Position numbers and translations under genes: made by a program
Part shown: positions 34,540 through 48,900 of the stretch, piece after piece
Layout of the letters: every line of letters begins with the position of its first letter
How positions within the stretch are numbered: position 1 is the stretch's first letter
Assembly (NCBI GenBank): GCA_902728285.1
Contig: CACVBU010000879.1
Location: 232,382-296,381 of the forward strand
Direction of reading: 5' to 3'
DNA: 64,000 bases
Source: Clytia hemisphaerica
Lineage: Eukaryota; Cnidaria; Hydrozoa; Leptothecata; Clytiidae
The notes under the pieces: generated by a model
The model's input: the letters and a program-made list of their open reading frames with translations, nothing else
The model's database searches: none
Told to the model about the DNA's origin: nothing

Positions 34540-36957
34540 ATGCAAGCAGCAGGTATTTTCTAATTTTCAAAATTTTTATATTAGAAAATAGAATTCATCA
34601 AACTAAAGGCATTAATTGCTTCAAAACAAAAAGTGATAATTCAGATGGTTTTTTTATATTTTTAACCTACAGATACCTTCTAGGGTCAGCATAGGAATTT
34701 AAGAATTTTAATCTTTGTTAGGTAGAGTTCTGGGGGATAGGAAAAGATTGTCCAAAATTACCTTGTCCGGAGGTAATTTGGGGTGCCTGGGGGTCAACTG
34801 ATGCTTGTCCAGAGCTAAATCTATTGTCAAAAGTTATGATTACTGGGGCAAATCAATTAACTTAATTGTCTCCCTCCTCCACCGCCAGTATACATTTTTT
34901 TCTGGAAGAAGCCATGCGGTTTTTTATTATTTCCTTCATATTTTACACAATAACTAGTTATGTTCTTTCTTTAGGTAAAAGAAAAAAGCTTACAACAATC
35001 ACAGAAGTGTTATCACTCAAAGAGAGTGATAAATTTTTACTTCAAAAAATTGATGATAAGATAGGTAAGCAAGTATTTTCATCTTATTTGCTTATTCAAG
35101 TTTAGGTTAGTTTTTTGGAGACCACTTCTGGCTCAAAATTACTGAAAGTGAGGGGTTGTTTGAAAAAGTGCAAAATAAGGGGAGGGTAAAAACAAAGGAA
35201 GGGTTAAAGGAGCTTAACAAGAAAATGGAAAGAATGTGAAAAGTTTCATTGAATTTTACTCAACAAAATTAACTCATGGAAACAAATGACTTTTTAAGGT
35301 GAACTTATTAAATTTATTTTGGTGAGAACTAATTTTTGCGAATTTGAAAAATTAAATGTTTTACTTAGTTTTTTCGTTAAAAATTGATCAAAATTGCTCA
35401 AAATAAGGTAAAATTAAACAGACAATTACAGATTTAACTAATTTGCCAAAATTAATTCTCACCGCAATTATAAAAAAACCACCATTCTCCAAAATAAGTT
35501 CTCACCAAAATTAAAACAGACCTTAATAAGAAGTTTATGGTATCATTTTTCAGGGCATGGTGTTTTTGCCAAGACAGATTTCGAAAAAAATGAAATTCTT
35601 CTAGAATATAAAGGTAAATTTACACGCCAAATAAGCACTCTTCAACAGTGCGAATATAGCATGTGAAGATAAAATTTGGTTTATTTTGAATTTCCCATTA
35701 TTTTACTGCTGTCTTTAAATGGAATTGCAAACTCATTTTTTGTTTAACTGTTTTCATTATCAAACTTGTTACTCTTTTATTGACAAACTTAATTTCTCAA
35801 ATTAGGGGAACGTATATCCAGAGAAGAATCCCGACGAAGATCCATCGAATATGAATATTCAAACAAGGGGTCTTTCATCTTCGATGGGGCCAAAGATGTG
35901 TATGGGAATTTCGTTAGGTATATTATTTTAATTCTAACATTAACTGTGAATCAAACTTCTTTCTTTTTTTCTTAGAATTTTAATAAGAAAAAAGAATAAG
36001 TGTCTCTTGACACTCAGTAATATAGTTTTCATATTCAATGAAAATCTCTGCTTCAGTCCAGAGGGAATGAATCTCTTGAACAGGTGTTAATTTTTTTGTA
36101 CTGAAAAGTGTAATTGTGTGTGAGCTATTTTTCTGTAAAATTCTTGAAATTTATAGCTAGTTAAATGTTAGTTTACATAGTAAATGAAAAACCTTCCTCA
36201 AATAAAAATCTTGGACTATCATGATACTATCTTATTATATTATTTCAGTATTGATGCAACTTTCTATGATGATTACGGACGTTTCGTCAATGATTCACCC
36301 AAACAATTCGCCAATGCTCAAGCAGTAAGGCTAGTGCACAAAGGCATTGTCCGAATAGTGCTGAAGTCAATAAAACCGATCTCAATTGGAACTGAGCTTA
36401 GGTAACAAACATATTTCCATCTTCTAATCTCTCAATTTTTTCTTTGAGAAAATGAGATGGCAACACGCATATGTTGGGAATAGGGTATTTTAGTGGCCAA
36501 AATAAGCTTTTTCTCGTCTTACTGGTGATTTTTTTTAATTACAATTTTGACGAAGATTTGACTAATGAGGTCCTACAGTTTTGAAAACAAACTCTGCTAT
36601 TCAGCAATTTTTGAAATGATTAGTTATCTCTATTTGGTTTTATTTTTGTTTTAATCGCGATAGCTGACCGTTATTTTGATCACTGGTATTTATAATGAAT
36701 TCAAAATTTTAATTTCAATTTCAATTTTAACTTTAACAAATTACATAGATTTTGTTCTTGTAAATTCTATTTCTTTTAAAAATATGTCTTATAAGGTCTT
36801 CAAGAAAATTTAAAAGCTTTGTAAGAGTGTCATGACTTTATCCTAAATTTTTCAGAGCTTTATAATTATTTATATTTCTATCAATTTTCTACTCAATTTT
36901 AGATATGATTATCTTGAAGGAGGTGGATCCCTCGAAGCAATGCCATGGAGGGCACCA
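34540..36957 (+). other. SET methyltransferase domain (exons 1-6 of the fusion gene)
   Basis: Residues about 30-150 of the predicted protein. Landmarks: IGHGVFAK (35-41), EILLEYKGE (48-56), ISREESRRR (58-66), SFIFDGAKD (77-85), SIDAT (92-96), GRFVNDSP (102-109) and GTELRYDYL (139-147). This is the order of a KMT5A/SETD8-like SET domain: G-x-G for AdoMet, IDA, the pseudoknot (R)xxNHS and E-(L)-x-YDY. The NHS motif is NDS here, with His replaced by Asp. There is no Cys-rich post-SET. In the known family the YDY tyrosine lines the lysine channel. Start chosen because the 4-codon first exon (MQAA) has a good donor and the correct phase; a more upstream exon cannot be excluded. Confidence 0.85.
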
Positions 36958-39900
36958 GTATGTAATTTTAATACTTTTGCATATAAGAAACAAACTTTTG
37001 CAAAACTTTAAATCCATGGCTAGTTCGATTCTTTTAGACTTTCATGAACAATGTGTTTTTGTATTTGTCCATATAATTTACTTCTATCTTACGGAAAGAA
37101 AAATTGTTTTTTCTAGCAATTGGAACCCTCCAAGCCATGTAGCTTCTATTATGATGAAGCCGGCGAGGTACGAAAACTGTCTTAGTAAAGTTGTTCAGGT
37201 TTACTTTTCAAACTTAATCTAAGGCCTTGAAATATTTTTAGATCAATGCAATACCAAAATATCATTTCATCAGTCTTTTTAATTTTGAGTCATATGAATC
37301 TTAATAAGCCAAGGCCGAAAATGGTTATTCACGTGAAAAGTTTTATCATTATTGTTGTTATAACTTTTTAGATTGTGATTGTTGGGGCTAAGACAAAGCA
37401 ACCTGGTATACTGAAAGCTTCACAAGTAAGTTTTTTTCTAAATTTGCTTTCATATTGGAATGTACTACTTGTACTTATACTCTAATTACATATTAAAAAC
37501 AACAAAGAAATTAATAAACTGGCAAAGGGTATTTAAACCTTTAGAAATACAAATTGGGACTATCATTTACTGTTTTATTCCAGGCCATCCAGCATATCAA
37601 TGAAAGGTTTGAAAACAAGGTAATGTTATATTTTATTTAAATTCCAATCTACTTTTAGGCGGTAGTCAAAATTTCTTCAATGACGATTGAAACATATATT
37701 CAGCTATCTGCCTTATGAGATTAAATCTGTTAAATATAAACATCTTCTTTTTTTCAGTCAAATGATGATGGAGTACCACCTACACCAGAAAAGGCAATAG
37801 ATCAAAGTTATTTTAAGTTTAAACCGATTAATAGTAAAAGTAAAGAAGGTGTATTTTTGGTACCATTGTCGCACTGAACTCAAAAAATTTGAAAATCTTT
37901 ACAAATGTTTACAAATGAATATTTTGTATTTTTCTTCGTTAATGCATTTCATAGTAATTTTGTGATTAATTTCATTATTCAGGTTGGATCAAAAAGGTCA
38001 ATTCTGGAAAGAAAATCAGGTAAATACATTTTTTCTAAGGCAAATTCTATGGGTATAGTATAGATCACAACACGCATTATTTATGTTTCAATAGTATATA
38101 GTAGTATATAAAATTGTACTGAACAATATAAATTGACAAAAAGAATGAATTGCATTGTATCAGCGCAAGGAACATTTTGAGGTCATTTTGCTTGACCGTT
38201 GCATCGTTGTGTGTACATATATTAAACCATACTAGTTTGTTTTATTCTTCCCTTCTAATTACCTTCTTTTTTAGTATGTGAACCAAATGAAAACATCGTC
38301 AATAAGAACATATTTTTGACCCCTCCAAATAATGTCGAGGAAGATTTGGTAAGAAAAAATTTTGATAACTAATAATGTAAAGAAGTGGGTTAACCACTCG
38401 CAAAAGGGGAATCGTGTGAAAGAAAATCAACTCCTCTAAATCAGAATCGAGTAATTTTCCACAGAAGACGATTGTCCAAGAATAGTGATCTCAAACCATT
38501 GATTATTGTATCAAAATAGTCTTCTCCACAAACTACGTCCTTTATTTAACTTATATTTCCTATCCAATTACAAGTTGACATTGCTCTATTATTCTTCTCG
38601 TCATGTTATTATCTTCATTTTCTATTCTTTTAGGTGGATTATCATTTCCTTGTTGAATGGAGAGATGATGGAGAAGTCATAGAAGTAATTCAGGTAAATG
38701 AAAGCAATTAAGAATATGTAATGTTTTCAATTATTATTTTCACCTTTGTAACAAAAGCCTCATATTTTACCTATTGGTAGGTTTTTTAAACCAACAGAGT
38801 TATAAATCTAGAAATTACCGTGTCAACAAAGTTTATGGAAGAAATTTGTTTAAAACTGTGCAATTCTTTTCTGCGAAAGCTGAAAATTGAAAGCAAAAGA
38901 AATTAATGACAACTGATATAATTCAGGATATTAAATATTTTTTTGAATAGGAAAGTATGGAATCACAGGAATACCAAGAAATTCTTCTTTTACCTGAACA
39001 AACTGAGTCGTGTTCAACAACATCTGAAAGCAGCAAAATTAACCAGGTAATTAACCAAATCCAATAGTATCTTTTCATCTCATCATCTTCTTATTCACAT
39101 CAGTTAACAAAAGCCTCATATTTTACCTATTAGGGGTTTTTATTAAAACCAACAGATTTATAAATCTAGAAATTACCGTGTCAACAAAGTTTATGGAAGA
39201 AATTTGTTTAAAATTGAGCAGAACTGAGCAATTCTTTTCTGCGAAAGCTGAAAATTGAAGGCAAAAGAAATTGATGACAACTGATATAATTCAGGATATT
39301 AAATATTTTTTTTTAATAGGAAAGTATGGAATCACAGGAATACCAAGAAATTCTTCTTTTACCTGAACAAACTGAGTCGTGTTCAACAACATCTGAAAGC
39401 AGCAAAATTAACCAGGTAATTAACCAAATCCAATAGTATCTTTTCATCTCATCATCTTCTTATTCACATCAGTTAACAAAAGCCTCATATTTTACCTATT
39501 GGTGTTTTTTTTTTAAACCAACAGATAGAGTTATAAATCTAGAAATTATTGAAGAAACTTGTTTAAAACTGAGCAATTCTTTTTTGCGAAAGCTGAAAAT
39601 TGAAGGCAAAAGAAATTAATGACAACTGATATAATTCAGGATATTTTTTTGAATAGGAAAGTATGGAATCACAGGAATACCAAGAAATTCTTCTTTTACC
39701 TGGACAAACTGAATCGTGTTCAACAACATCTGAAAGCAGCAAAATTAACCAGGTAATTAACCAGATCCAATAGTATCTTTTCATCTCATCATCTTCTCGT
39801 TCAATAAAAAAACTGATCTTGCATTTTCGCACTTTTTGGAATTAAGTTCCATCCACAAAACAGGGTGCTATATCAAAGTTATTTTCTTGTTACAGAGATG

Positions 39901-42900
39901 CACAATTGTTGAGGAGCCCAGGTAAGCCCAGTTTTTTAAGTGCACTTTCGGTGTGTTTTTCGGGCAAAAACACGGTCTCAGGCCAAAATTGTGGTGGATT
40001 TTTAATGTGCGAGTTGCGAGTTGCACTTTTAAGTGCAACTTAAGTTTGAGTTGCAAATTAAAAGTGCAAGTTGCAAATTAAAAGACTAATCATATTATGA
40101 GGGAAAATTAATCATGAAAACTTTTGCTTAAGAAAATAGGGTGATGTTATATATATACAATTCGAAAGGTCTCAATAATTAAGATAAAAGATACATTAAG
40201 ACTGATATGCGAGCGATACCTATACCTAACTCAAGACGTCAAGTCTCAAAATACCCAAAGAGTGAACAAAACAGCTCTTCCTGGCTAAGATTTACGATCC
40301 CACTAAGATGAATAAAACGGGATGAAACGATTAAGAAGCTCAATTTATAGAAATCGTCCATTTTATACCTTTTCCCCTTTGTGATTAGAACGTTTATTAT
40401 GAAAAATATGCTGTTTCGTTTTTTTTTTTTCTGGACGCACTGTGTAGACACACTAGACACACTATTTATTTTACGAACTTGATTATAGATCTACATTCCC
40501 AGAGCACAATTCAACCCATTTGTCATCTATACCATCACAGCAGCCGAGATGCATAAGAACAACTATTGACGAACCTAGGTAAGGCAAAAACCTTTTTAAA
40601 TACTATTGATTCTTCAGCAAAAAAATTATTTTGCCCTTTTCATCAGTTTATGGCAAAAATATTAAGTTTTGTATCAAAAATACCTCCAGTACGCATTTTG
40701 ATGCCAAATAATACCGAAATGCCACTTTTTAAGGCATTTTTGGTTGGTTGCTTAGCTTATGATCAATTTTTGGGCTAGGTTTCTAAGTCGAGTTTCTTGA
40801 TTCTTTGGCCATTTTCAAGACCCTTAACCACCACAGATATCTTATATAAAACACTATAAAAACACTAAATGGAGCTTCTTTATATTTCCCAGGCAACGGG
40901 AGGCGAAGTAACATAATGCGCCATCTTTACTAAAAGTAGACAACAGCTCGGTGCCTGCAATTTGTTCAATCAAAACAAACATCTGGTATTGCGGAAAGTG
41001 AGGAGGCTAGAAGATGGGCTTGATTGAACAAATTGCCGGCGCCGAACTGTGGCTTACTCAATAAAGATGGTGCATAATTTTGAATCAGCAGGGACGGAGA
41101 TGCTCCAACTTAGTATTTTATATAAGATATCTGTTAAAAGTAATAATGTTTAATTTTAAAGGGAGTCATTTTACAGGCATGTTTTCCACTATGCCAGAAA
41201 TATGAATGGAAGGAATATTGTATTAATAAAGCTCCTACTTTCATCTTAGACATATTTCCAATCATGTGATGAGACAGCAAATAGAAGACACATCTGATAT
41301 CGTAAAGAAGAAGCCTTCTATAGCCCGAGAGACAGATAGGTATGAAGACTTATACTTTAATTTGTTTCCATATTTTATGTGCTCCTTCAGGCTTCTGTAA
41401 TCCTTTGATTATAGATTTTGTGCCAGGATATGATATTATTAACATCAATGTAGCGTTTTCATTTGGGTGAATGTCGTTCGATTGAAAGTAACATTTCACA
41501 GTTTTTGTAATTGTAGTCATATGAGAATGACGCCAATTATAGCAACGGGACTAAGCAACAAAAACAATTCCAACATAGTGCTCCAGAGAAAGGTTCTTGT
41601 AGTCATCTTTCTGCTCTTTCCCTTTATAAATTCGTCTCTATTAAATTCTGGAGAATTCTTGACAACTAACCATTCCAAGAACTTCTTGAAGAGTGACTCT
41701 CAAATCACCCTAAAGCTAGTCCCAACCCCCAACCCTACCTGGGCACCTTCCATTTTAGACCTTACCCCCGGGGGCACTCGATCTGAAAACGACCATACGT
41801 TCGGCGGAAAATTTGGTTTCCAAAATCGAACCCTTAAAGTGCATGCAGAGAAAATTTGGCCAAAAAATGACCCTTACAGTGGGGGGCTAGAGGAGGAAAG
41901 GATGTAAAAAAGACAAGAAAGAACGAAGAGTCGTGTTTGAATAAAAAGGTCAATACCACTTTCTCTCCCTAAAAAGCTTGTCTGGCACACACAACAAGTT
42001 GGCCACACGACACCACCCTTGCTACCATCTTTGTTTACATTTTTTTGCTGATGAAGCATTTTTAAAAGCGCGGGATATTTCCGACCATCAAGTTATATTT
42101 CCGACCATCAAATTATATTTCCGACCATTACGCTATGATATTTCCGACCATTAAATATATTTCCCGCCCGTCTACGGAAAAAAAAATTGCGTCACCGACC
42201 TCCCAACTCCTTTTCAAAATGGAGATATCGCATTTAGAAGTTTTTCCCAAATATGTGACCTCATTGGGTCCCTCTACCCCTAATGTTGTCAACGGTCAAT
42301 TCGCGAATTTTGAAATTTTTGCGGTCAACGGGTAGCCTATACTAGACGTCACCCGCGTTTTTTTACGCAATTAACGTCTATTCCACTTTGCGACTTTTTC
42401 GAATGTTTTGAGCCCGGGCTCTAAACATTCGATTTTTTGACGTCACTTTTAACTTTCGAAGCTCCTGCAGTAGCAAATAATCGAATTTGCGTCAGAGCAC
42501 TGGAAAGGCTTTTATTTTTCGAAAATCGTCAAAGTGGAACTCACTAAGAAACGAGATGAAAAATCCCGGTTTTTAGTGAGGTGCTCGCTACTTATGCCCC
42601 AAGGGTCCCAAAAAAACAAAAACGTCAATTATTTCCACGGGAAAGTGGATTTTTAAATTTGCGAAAGATTGACACTGCAACGACTTCTTCCTCAAAACGA
42701 TAATTTTCACACTCTTCCCCTGACCACTTTCGCTTTCGTTCTCAACCACCCATCTACCCAAACTGAAATCGGTCACGTAACTTTCGAACCCCCATCTCAA
42801 AAATCCATAATGGCCCCTCGTAGCTCACTCACATTAAACTTTTAGTATATACTGTAGATAAAGATTTCTGAAGATTAGAAACATTTTAACTGTAAAATAG

Positions 42901-45900
42901 GGGAACTCGGGAATTTTTGAAAGAAAAATGCTATACTAAAAAGTAACAGCTCCTTAGAAAAATATCATTGAGTGGAAGATTACTATTGGAAGATAATATT
43001 CCTTGCGGAAAGTAAAAAAATCATATCTCGACGATTCCGAAACCTCATTTTTTCTTCTACATTTACATTCAATTTTTTGAAATTTTTCCTTAATTAAGAT
43101 ATTCCACTCATTGATATCTCTCCAGAGAGGTTTTACTTTTTGTTATGCCTGTTTCCGTTCAGGTCCAATGTATCAAAATGTGCCGACTGCCAATTTTTTT
43201 GAAATAAAATGTAAAATGCCTAAAATATTAACCGATGTTAAAAAGTCCCGAGCTTGTGAAGGCAATACATTTGTCATTATTTAAGGTATTACACGTGGAG
43301 TATTACTTTCAATCGAAAGTCACTATACCAAATTATTAAAAGACTGCGTTGTGTTAATATCAGTTCCAACCCTCTCACTCTCTTAATGACCCTCACTCAT
43401 TATTTGACTTTGGATTTAGTTTTGTACGTTTAGTCCAGACTTGTTTACTCGAACAGTTCGAGAATCAAACTACTCGAACTTACTCGAACAATTGGTACTA
43501 GTAATAACATGGTTAGAGGGTGATTTGGGATTAATAACTCCGATGTTCATTGAAAACATTTCAAAATAGCCCGAACGTAGTGAGTAGTGGCTTAAAAACT
43601 TCGTACGATATTTTGTTAACCATCAAAATATCGTAGAAATTTTTGTTTACATCAGGGCGATTACAAGAAAGCGGGGCAATTACGGATTTATCGCCCCGCT
43701 CGTCCTTTACAAATCTAAGCTAAATGTAATCAACCATATAATTAAACAGCTAATAATTAGGACGAACTCGTTTGGCCTCTACATCAATAACGCTCGAGAG
43801 GTTTAAACTTTCCAATTATCGTAAAACTCAAAAGTTCGAGTAAGTTCGGTTCATTACCCAAACTTACTTGAATTTCATGTTTTTCAAAAATTGTGAGGAG
43901 TTCGAGTGATTTTTTTACTCGAACTTTACTTTACTTTACTTTACTCGAAATACACGGGTAAGACAGTACAGTAATAATCGTGTTTTTCCCTATTTAGCAA
44001 GAGGCTCGTATCAGTGGAAGAATTTTTTCATCCAGAATTTCTTGGGTATGCCCTACTGTCTATTATTGCCTATCCAGGCCTATCTATTATTTGACAATTC
44101 TTATAGCGTAACTTTTAAACTTTGATTTCTCACTTTTATCAATCTCAATTCATATTGTCTGTGTTTAAAAGCTTGTTAAAGGAAAGTTGGGTTTTTTGGC
44201 AATTTGTATCAGAAATCCTTCCGCTCGAAAGCTTTTCACTATCAATAATTAAGTATTTTCCTTTTTCATAGCTTTACAAAGAGGCAAAAGTGGCGTATTT
44301 GTGAAATGTATGTCCAAATTCTCGCGCAAAATTTTATTTTACTTTAAATAAGTATGATCTGGAATAAATATTTTTCATTTTAAAGGCTGCAAAACTATAT
44401 ATTCGTTGAGTGATTTTTTCATTTATCGTAAAAATTGTAAAACCATTTAAAATTTTAAACATTTTTTGTTATTTTAGGCGTTCTTCTACCAAGCAGTCGC
44501 CTATTGATGTAGCCACCAAGAAAAGGTATGGAATCGACTTTTTGGACCTACCCCGGTGGGGTGGAGGTCCTATAAATTAACCTGTGTTCGTCCGTCCGTT
44601 CGTATGTTACCAACTTTTCTCAGGATTGAATCATAGGAATCTTTTGATTTTTGGTATAAAGGTGCAAAATGGTGTTGGCCAAAATGTGACTGAGCCCGAT
44701 TTTCGAAAAAAAAATTTTGGGGGTAAATTTGGGCCAAAAAACGGCTAAAAAACGTTTTTTGGACTTTGTGAAAAATTGAATCATTTTTTTTTTTTCTGAT
44801 TTTTTGCATGAAAGTAGGGTACCATCAGGGGGGGACACGCAGTTACTACAAGACAGTATGACACTTACTACCGTGGTGGTACTGTATTCAGAAGTTATGA
44901 AAACAACGAAAAAAAATTTTTCTCAGACCCAACTTTGAAATTATGCTTACCCTAATTATCATTAAAATGTTCTCAACAGCTGTTAACCAAGTAAATTAAA
45001 AGAAAATCTAGCACAAAAATGGCTTTAGGTTGATAAATAATCGCAATTTAGGGTAATTTATAGCATGTTTTTGATGATATCACTCAAAAACAGGGGTGGT
45101 ACCTGGAAATCTTTTCTGAAAACAGTTACTACCAAGGTGTAGTAACTGCAAAGGGTGGTGGTCCCGAAAAAAAGTGTTGAAAAAGCACTTACTACACATC
45201 ATGTCTTGTAGTAACTGCGTGCCCCCCCCCCCCTGGTACCATCGTAGGTAAAAGATGGCTCAAGCAGATTTTCGTAAAAAAAGAATTTTCAGCTCAAAAA
45301 ACGCATATTTATCTATAAGAATCAATATTAATAAGCATACATCAATGCTCTTAGCCAAATTACTAAAATTGTTGATGAGATGGATGTTTTTTTTGTTCAC
45401 GAAGTCTTGAATATGAAAGAATATTTTAAGAGTATGAAATATTGGTCTCTAAACGTTTTTTTTTATAAGAAACAAACGAGTAGTAGTAGTAGTAGAGATT
45501 TCTCGTGGGCATATTGATTTTGGGCAATTTTGGGTGCCTCTACTCTATGCAACAAAATGGCCAGAATTTTAGTATTTTTGACAACTTGTTACCTTTGACA
45601 TACTCCAAAAATCAAATTAGTCAGTCGACTATGGAATATGACGTTTTTCAGTGTTTCTACCCCCAATTTGATTGTCAAAGAGTACTGTATGTAGGTAAAA
45701 TGGGCAGAAAATGGAACAAATCGATTTAATCGATTTATAGTATTGGGCTATTCCAGAAAAAATTTGTACCCCCTATGTTGAGGAGGTCTTTTTCCGGAAA
45801 GGTGGACCCCCTGGATTTTTTCCAATTTTTCAGGACCCTCCTGGATTTCTCCACCCCTGGTTTTGGTCTTTTTTTATGACCCCCCCCCCCTGGATTTTTA

Positions 45901-48900
45901 CACTCAGAAAACTAGACTCCTCTGGATTTTTTTTATTTTCCAGACCACCCTGGAAATCACACCTCCTCAACATAGGGGATACAGACTATTTCTGGAATAG
46001 CCCATTCTGACCAACCTGGTTTATACCAGTACCGGAGACCCTAAAACTTATCATGTTCTAATCAAGTCATCAATAGTCATAATTGGAACCGTTTTGATGT
46101 AATAAAACAATATTTTGCCTTCAAATTCAGAATTGAAAACTATCTGAAACATCATACAGAATTGCCCGTTTTGGGGGTATTCTGGCCAATTTGGTGTATA
46201 AAGTAGAAGGTACTAAAACAACTCAGCCAAAATGAGTGTGATATTCGGAATCAGCACCTAAAATATGTCCTAAATCAACTTGTCCACCCGGGGGGGGGGG
46301 CACCCAAGGTAAATGACCTACCAGACGTTCGGCCCTCAAGGGTAGGTTTTTCATAGTTCAGCTAGTGCACTGTAAGGGTAGGAAATTACAAAACTGCACT
46401 GAAATGCACTGTAAGGGTAGGAAATTGTGATAAAAGGCCAATTTTTTGGTAAAATTGGCACAAAATTGGTCAATTTTGGAGGAAAAATTCCACATTTTCT
46501 TGGAAAAACGCAAAACTTTCGCCCTTACGGGTGAGAAATTTTGAAAAAGTGCACTGTAAGGGTATGATTTTTCATGGAAATTCACTGCACTGTAAGGGTC
46601 CGATTTTAGAAGCTAAATTTTGGGCCGAACGTATGGTCGTTTTGAGATCGAGTGCCCCCCCCCCCGGGTACACATAACCATAGTATAAGAAAGCCGCGGC
46701 TGGAATATGTACCGGCATTGTCTTTTCAGTTAATTGCTGTTCCATCTCTGTCTCCGAGCTTTATAAGAACATCAAGATGCCCAGTTTATTTTTGGTAGAT
46801 AGTTTTTGAAATTTTTATGTTATTTTCCTTCACAAAAAGTTTTTCATGGCTAGATATTTTTGAATCTGTACCCAATAGAACACTTGAACTAATTTTGGAC
46901 ATATTTTAGGGGTGTTTTGTGGAAACAATAGTTTTTCACGAAAATTTAAATTATAAGAACTTTATTCAAGATGAGAACTTTCCTGTCAGTTTGGAAGGTG
47001 CTGGCTTGAAATTTTTCACAGTATTATCTCGATGTACTTTTTCATTTATTTCTAAAGAAGATTTCACTGAAATATTGTGAAGGCGTTTGAGGCACTTTAT
47101 TAATTTTTGAGCTCTTTCAGCACAGTCATTTTGTGCTTGTTTAAATTTCTTATTGTTGATCTTTCCTTTAAAATAATCATCAGATTATCAGATACGACAG
47201 AGATAGAACAACACAAATTCAAGATGTTATCATTCCAGCCACGGCTTTCTTATACTATGACATAACAAATCCCAAAAAGTCGATTATACTTCTTTAAGAA
47301 GGGGGTCCTACTTTCGGCATGTTCGGAGTATGATGATGTCACTGTCACGAAAGAAATGCTTTACGAATGATTTAAGAAATTTTACTAAAGGCAATATTTT
47401 GTTCACACTGCGAAAATTTCAAGTTGACTAGATAAGTATTTCAAAAGTTATCGACATTTTTCGTTTAATTTTCTCTTTAAGATGCACGACGGGATAAGAA
47501 TTTAATGGTACCACGTATTTCATCCTTTAATGTCCCAGTTTTTAACTGGAATTGCAAAGGCAAACTATTTTTTAATTCATTTTCTGGATCATGTAGCGGA
47601 AATGTTAACTTACTTCTGACTATGTAAAAAAAATCGAATGTTTCTGTGACGTTTTGGCGCTAAATACAGAAATTTGACACCGCGATGTCTTAATTTCAAT
47701 TGTAAGGAAAGAAATACCATAGGAGAACGAAATTAATGTCTAAAATTACAAATTCATGCTCAATCAGCAATTATTTCAATCCCCCAAAATAGTTTTAAAT
47801 CATTTAATATATTACACTTTAAGGTATTATATTTACACTTTCAAGGTCTTTGGCGAAAAATAAAGTCTCGAACTAGCAAAAAATAGTGTACCAAATTTCT
47901 TGCTTATTTCCCGTCCGGAACTTATCTACCTGTGATGACTAACTTAAACCTACACACCAGGTAATGCTGATATGTAATTTGAGGGTTTAATATAACCTTT
48001 CCTCTACAGTCCTCTACAAAAAGATCTAAGAAATCTTAAAACTTTTGACTTTCCGAATCAAAAACTGGCACTGGGACTGGGAATGTTTTCAAAGTTTATT
48101 ATCAAAGGCAAACGGTACCTATTTCAAAGTTAATTATCCAAGGTAAATGGTACCTATTTCAAAGTTTATTACCCAAGGCAAATGGTACCTATTTCAAAGT
48201 TAATTATCCAAGGCAAACGGTACCTTTTTCAAAGTTTATTACCCAAGGTAAATGGTACCTATTTCAAAGTTAATTATCCAAGGCAAACGGTACCTTTTTC
48301 AAAGTTTATTACCCAAGGCAAATGGTACCTATTTCAAAGTTAATTATCCAAGGCAAACGGTACCTTTTTCAAAGTTTATTACCCAAGGTAAATGGTACCT
48401 ATTTCAAAGTTTATTATCCAAGGCAAACGGTACCTTTTTCAAAGTTTATTATCCAAGGCAAACGGTACCTTTTTCAAAGTTTATTACCCAAGGTAAATGG
48501 TACCTATTTCAATGTTTATTATCCAAGGCAAACGGTACCTTTTTCAAAGTTTATTATCCAAGGTAAACGGTACCTTTTTCAAAGTTATTATCTCCAAGGC
48601 AAATGGTACCTGTTTTAAGTTTTAGGAATCGGCTATATATCGCCTAAATGTCCTTTATATCGTCTTTGGAGGCTATCTAATGGGATAAGCATAGAGTACA
48701 CCCCCCAGAGATTTGGGGGTACCTAAAAAACACGAATTTAAGAGGTACCTGGTATATTTGGGGGTACCTGTAATTTCGTAAGTGGGGGGGAGGGCTGTTC
48801 TTTCTGTATGAAGTATTTTCCTTGACTCAACCAATTTTCAATCGGACCTTTTCATTGAGAAGACTTTATAACTTATGTCTTTCCCTAGAGGTAACTCAAA

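Noticed and set aside
34866-35105. 79-codon ORF at the second exon of the SET gene
   Set aside because: Its upstream half is intron; the exon 34,975-35,064 in the same region fits the gene model by phase.
48252-48618. Two ~100-codon repeat proteins (KANGTYFKVYYPRQ units)
   Set aside because: By-products of the 35-bp minisatellite in an intron.
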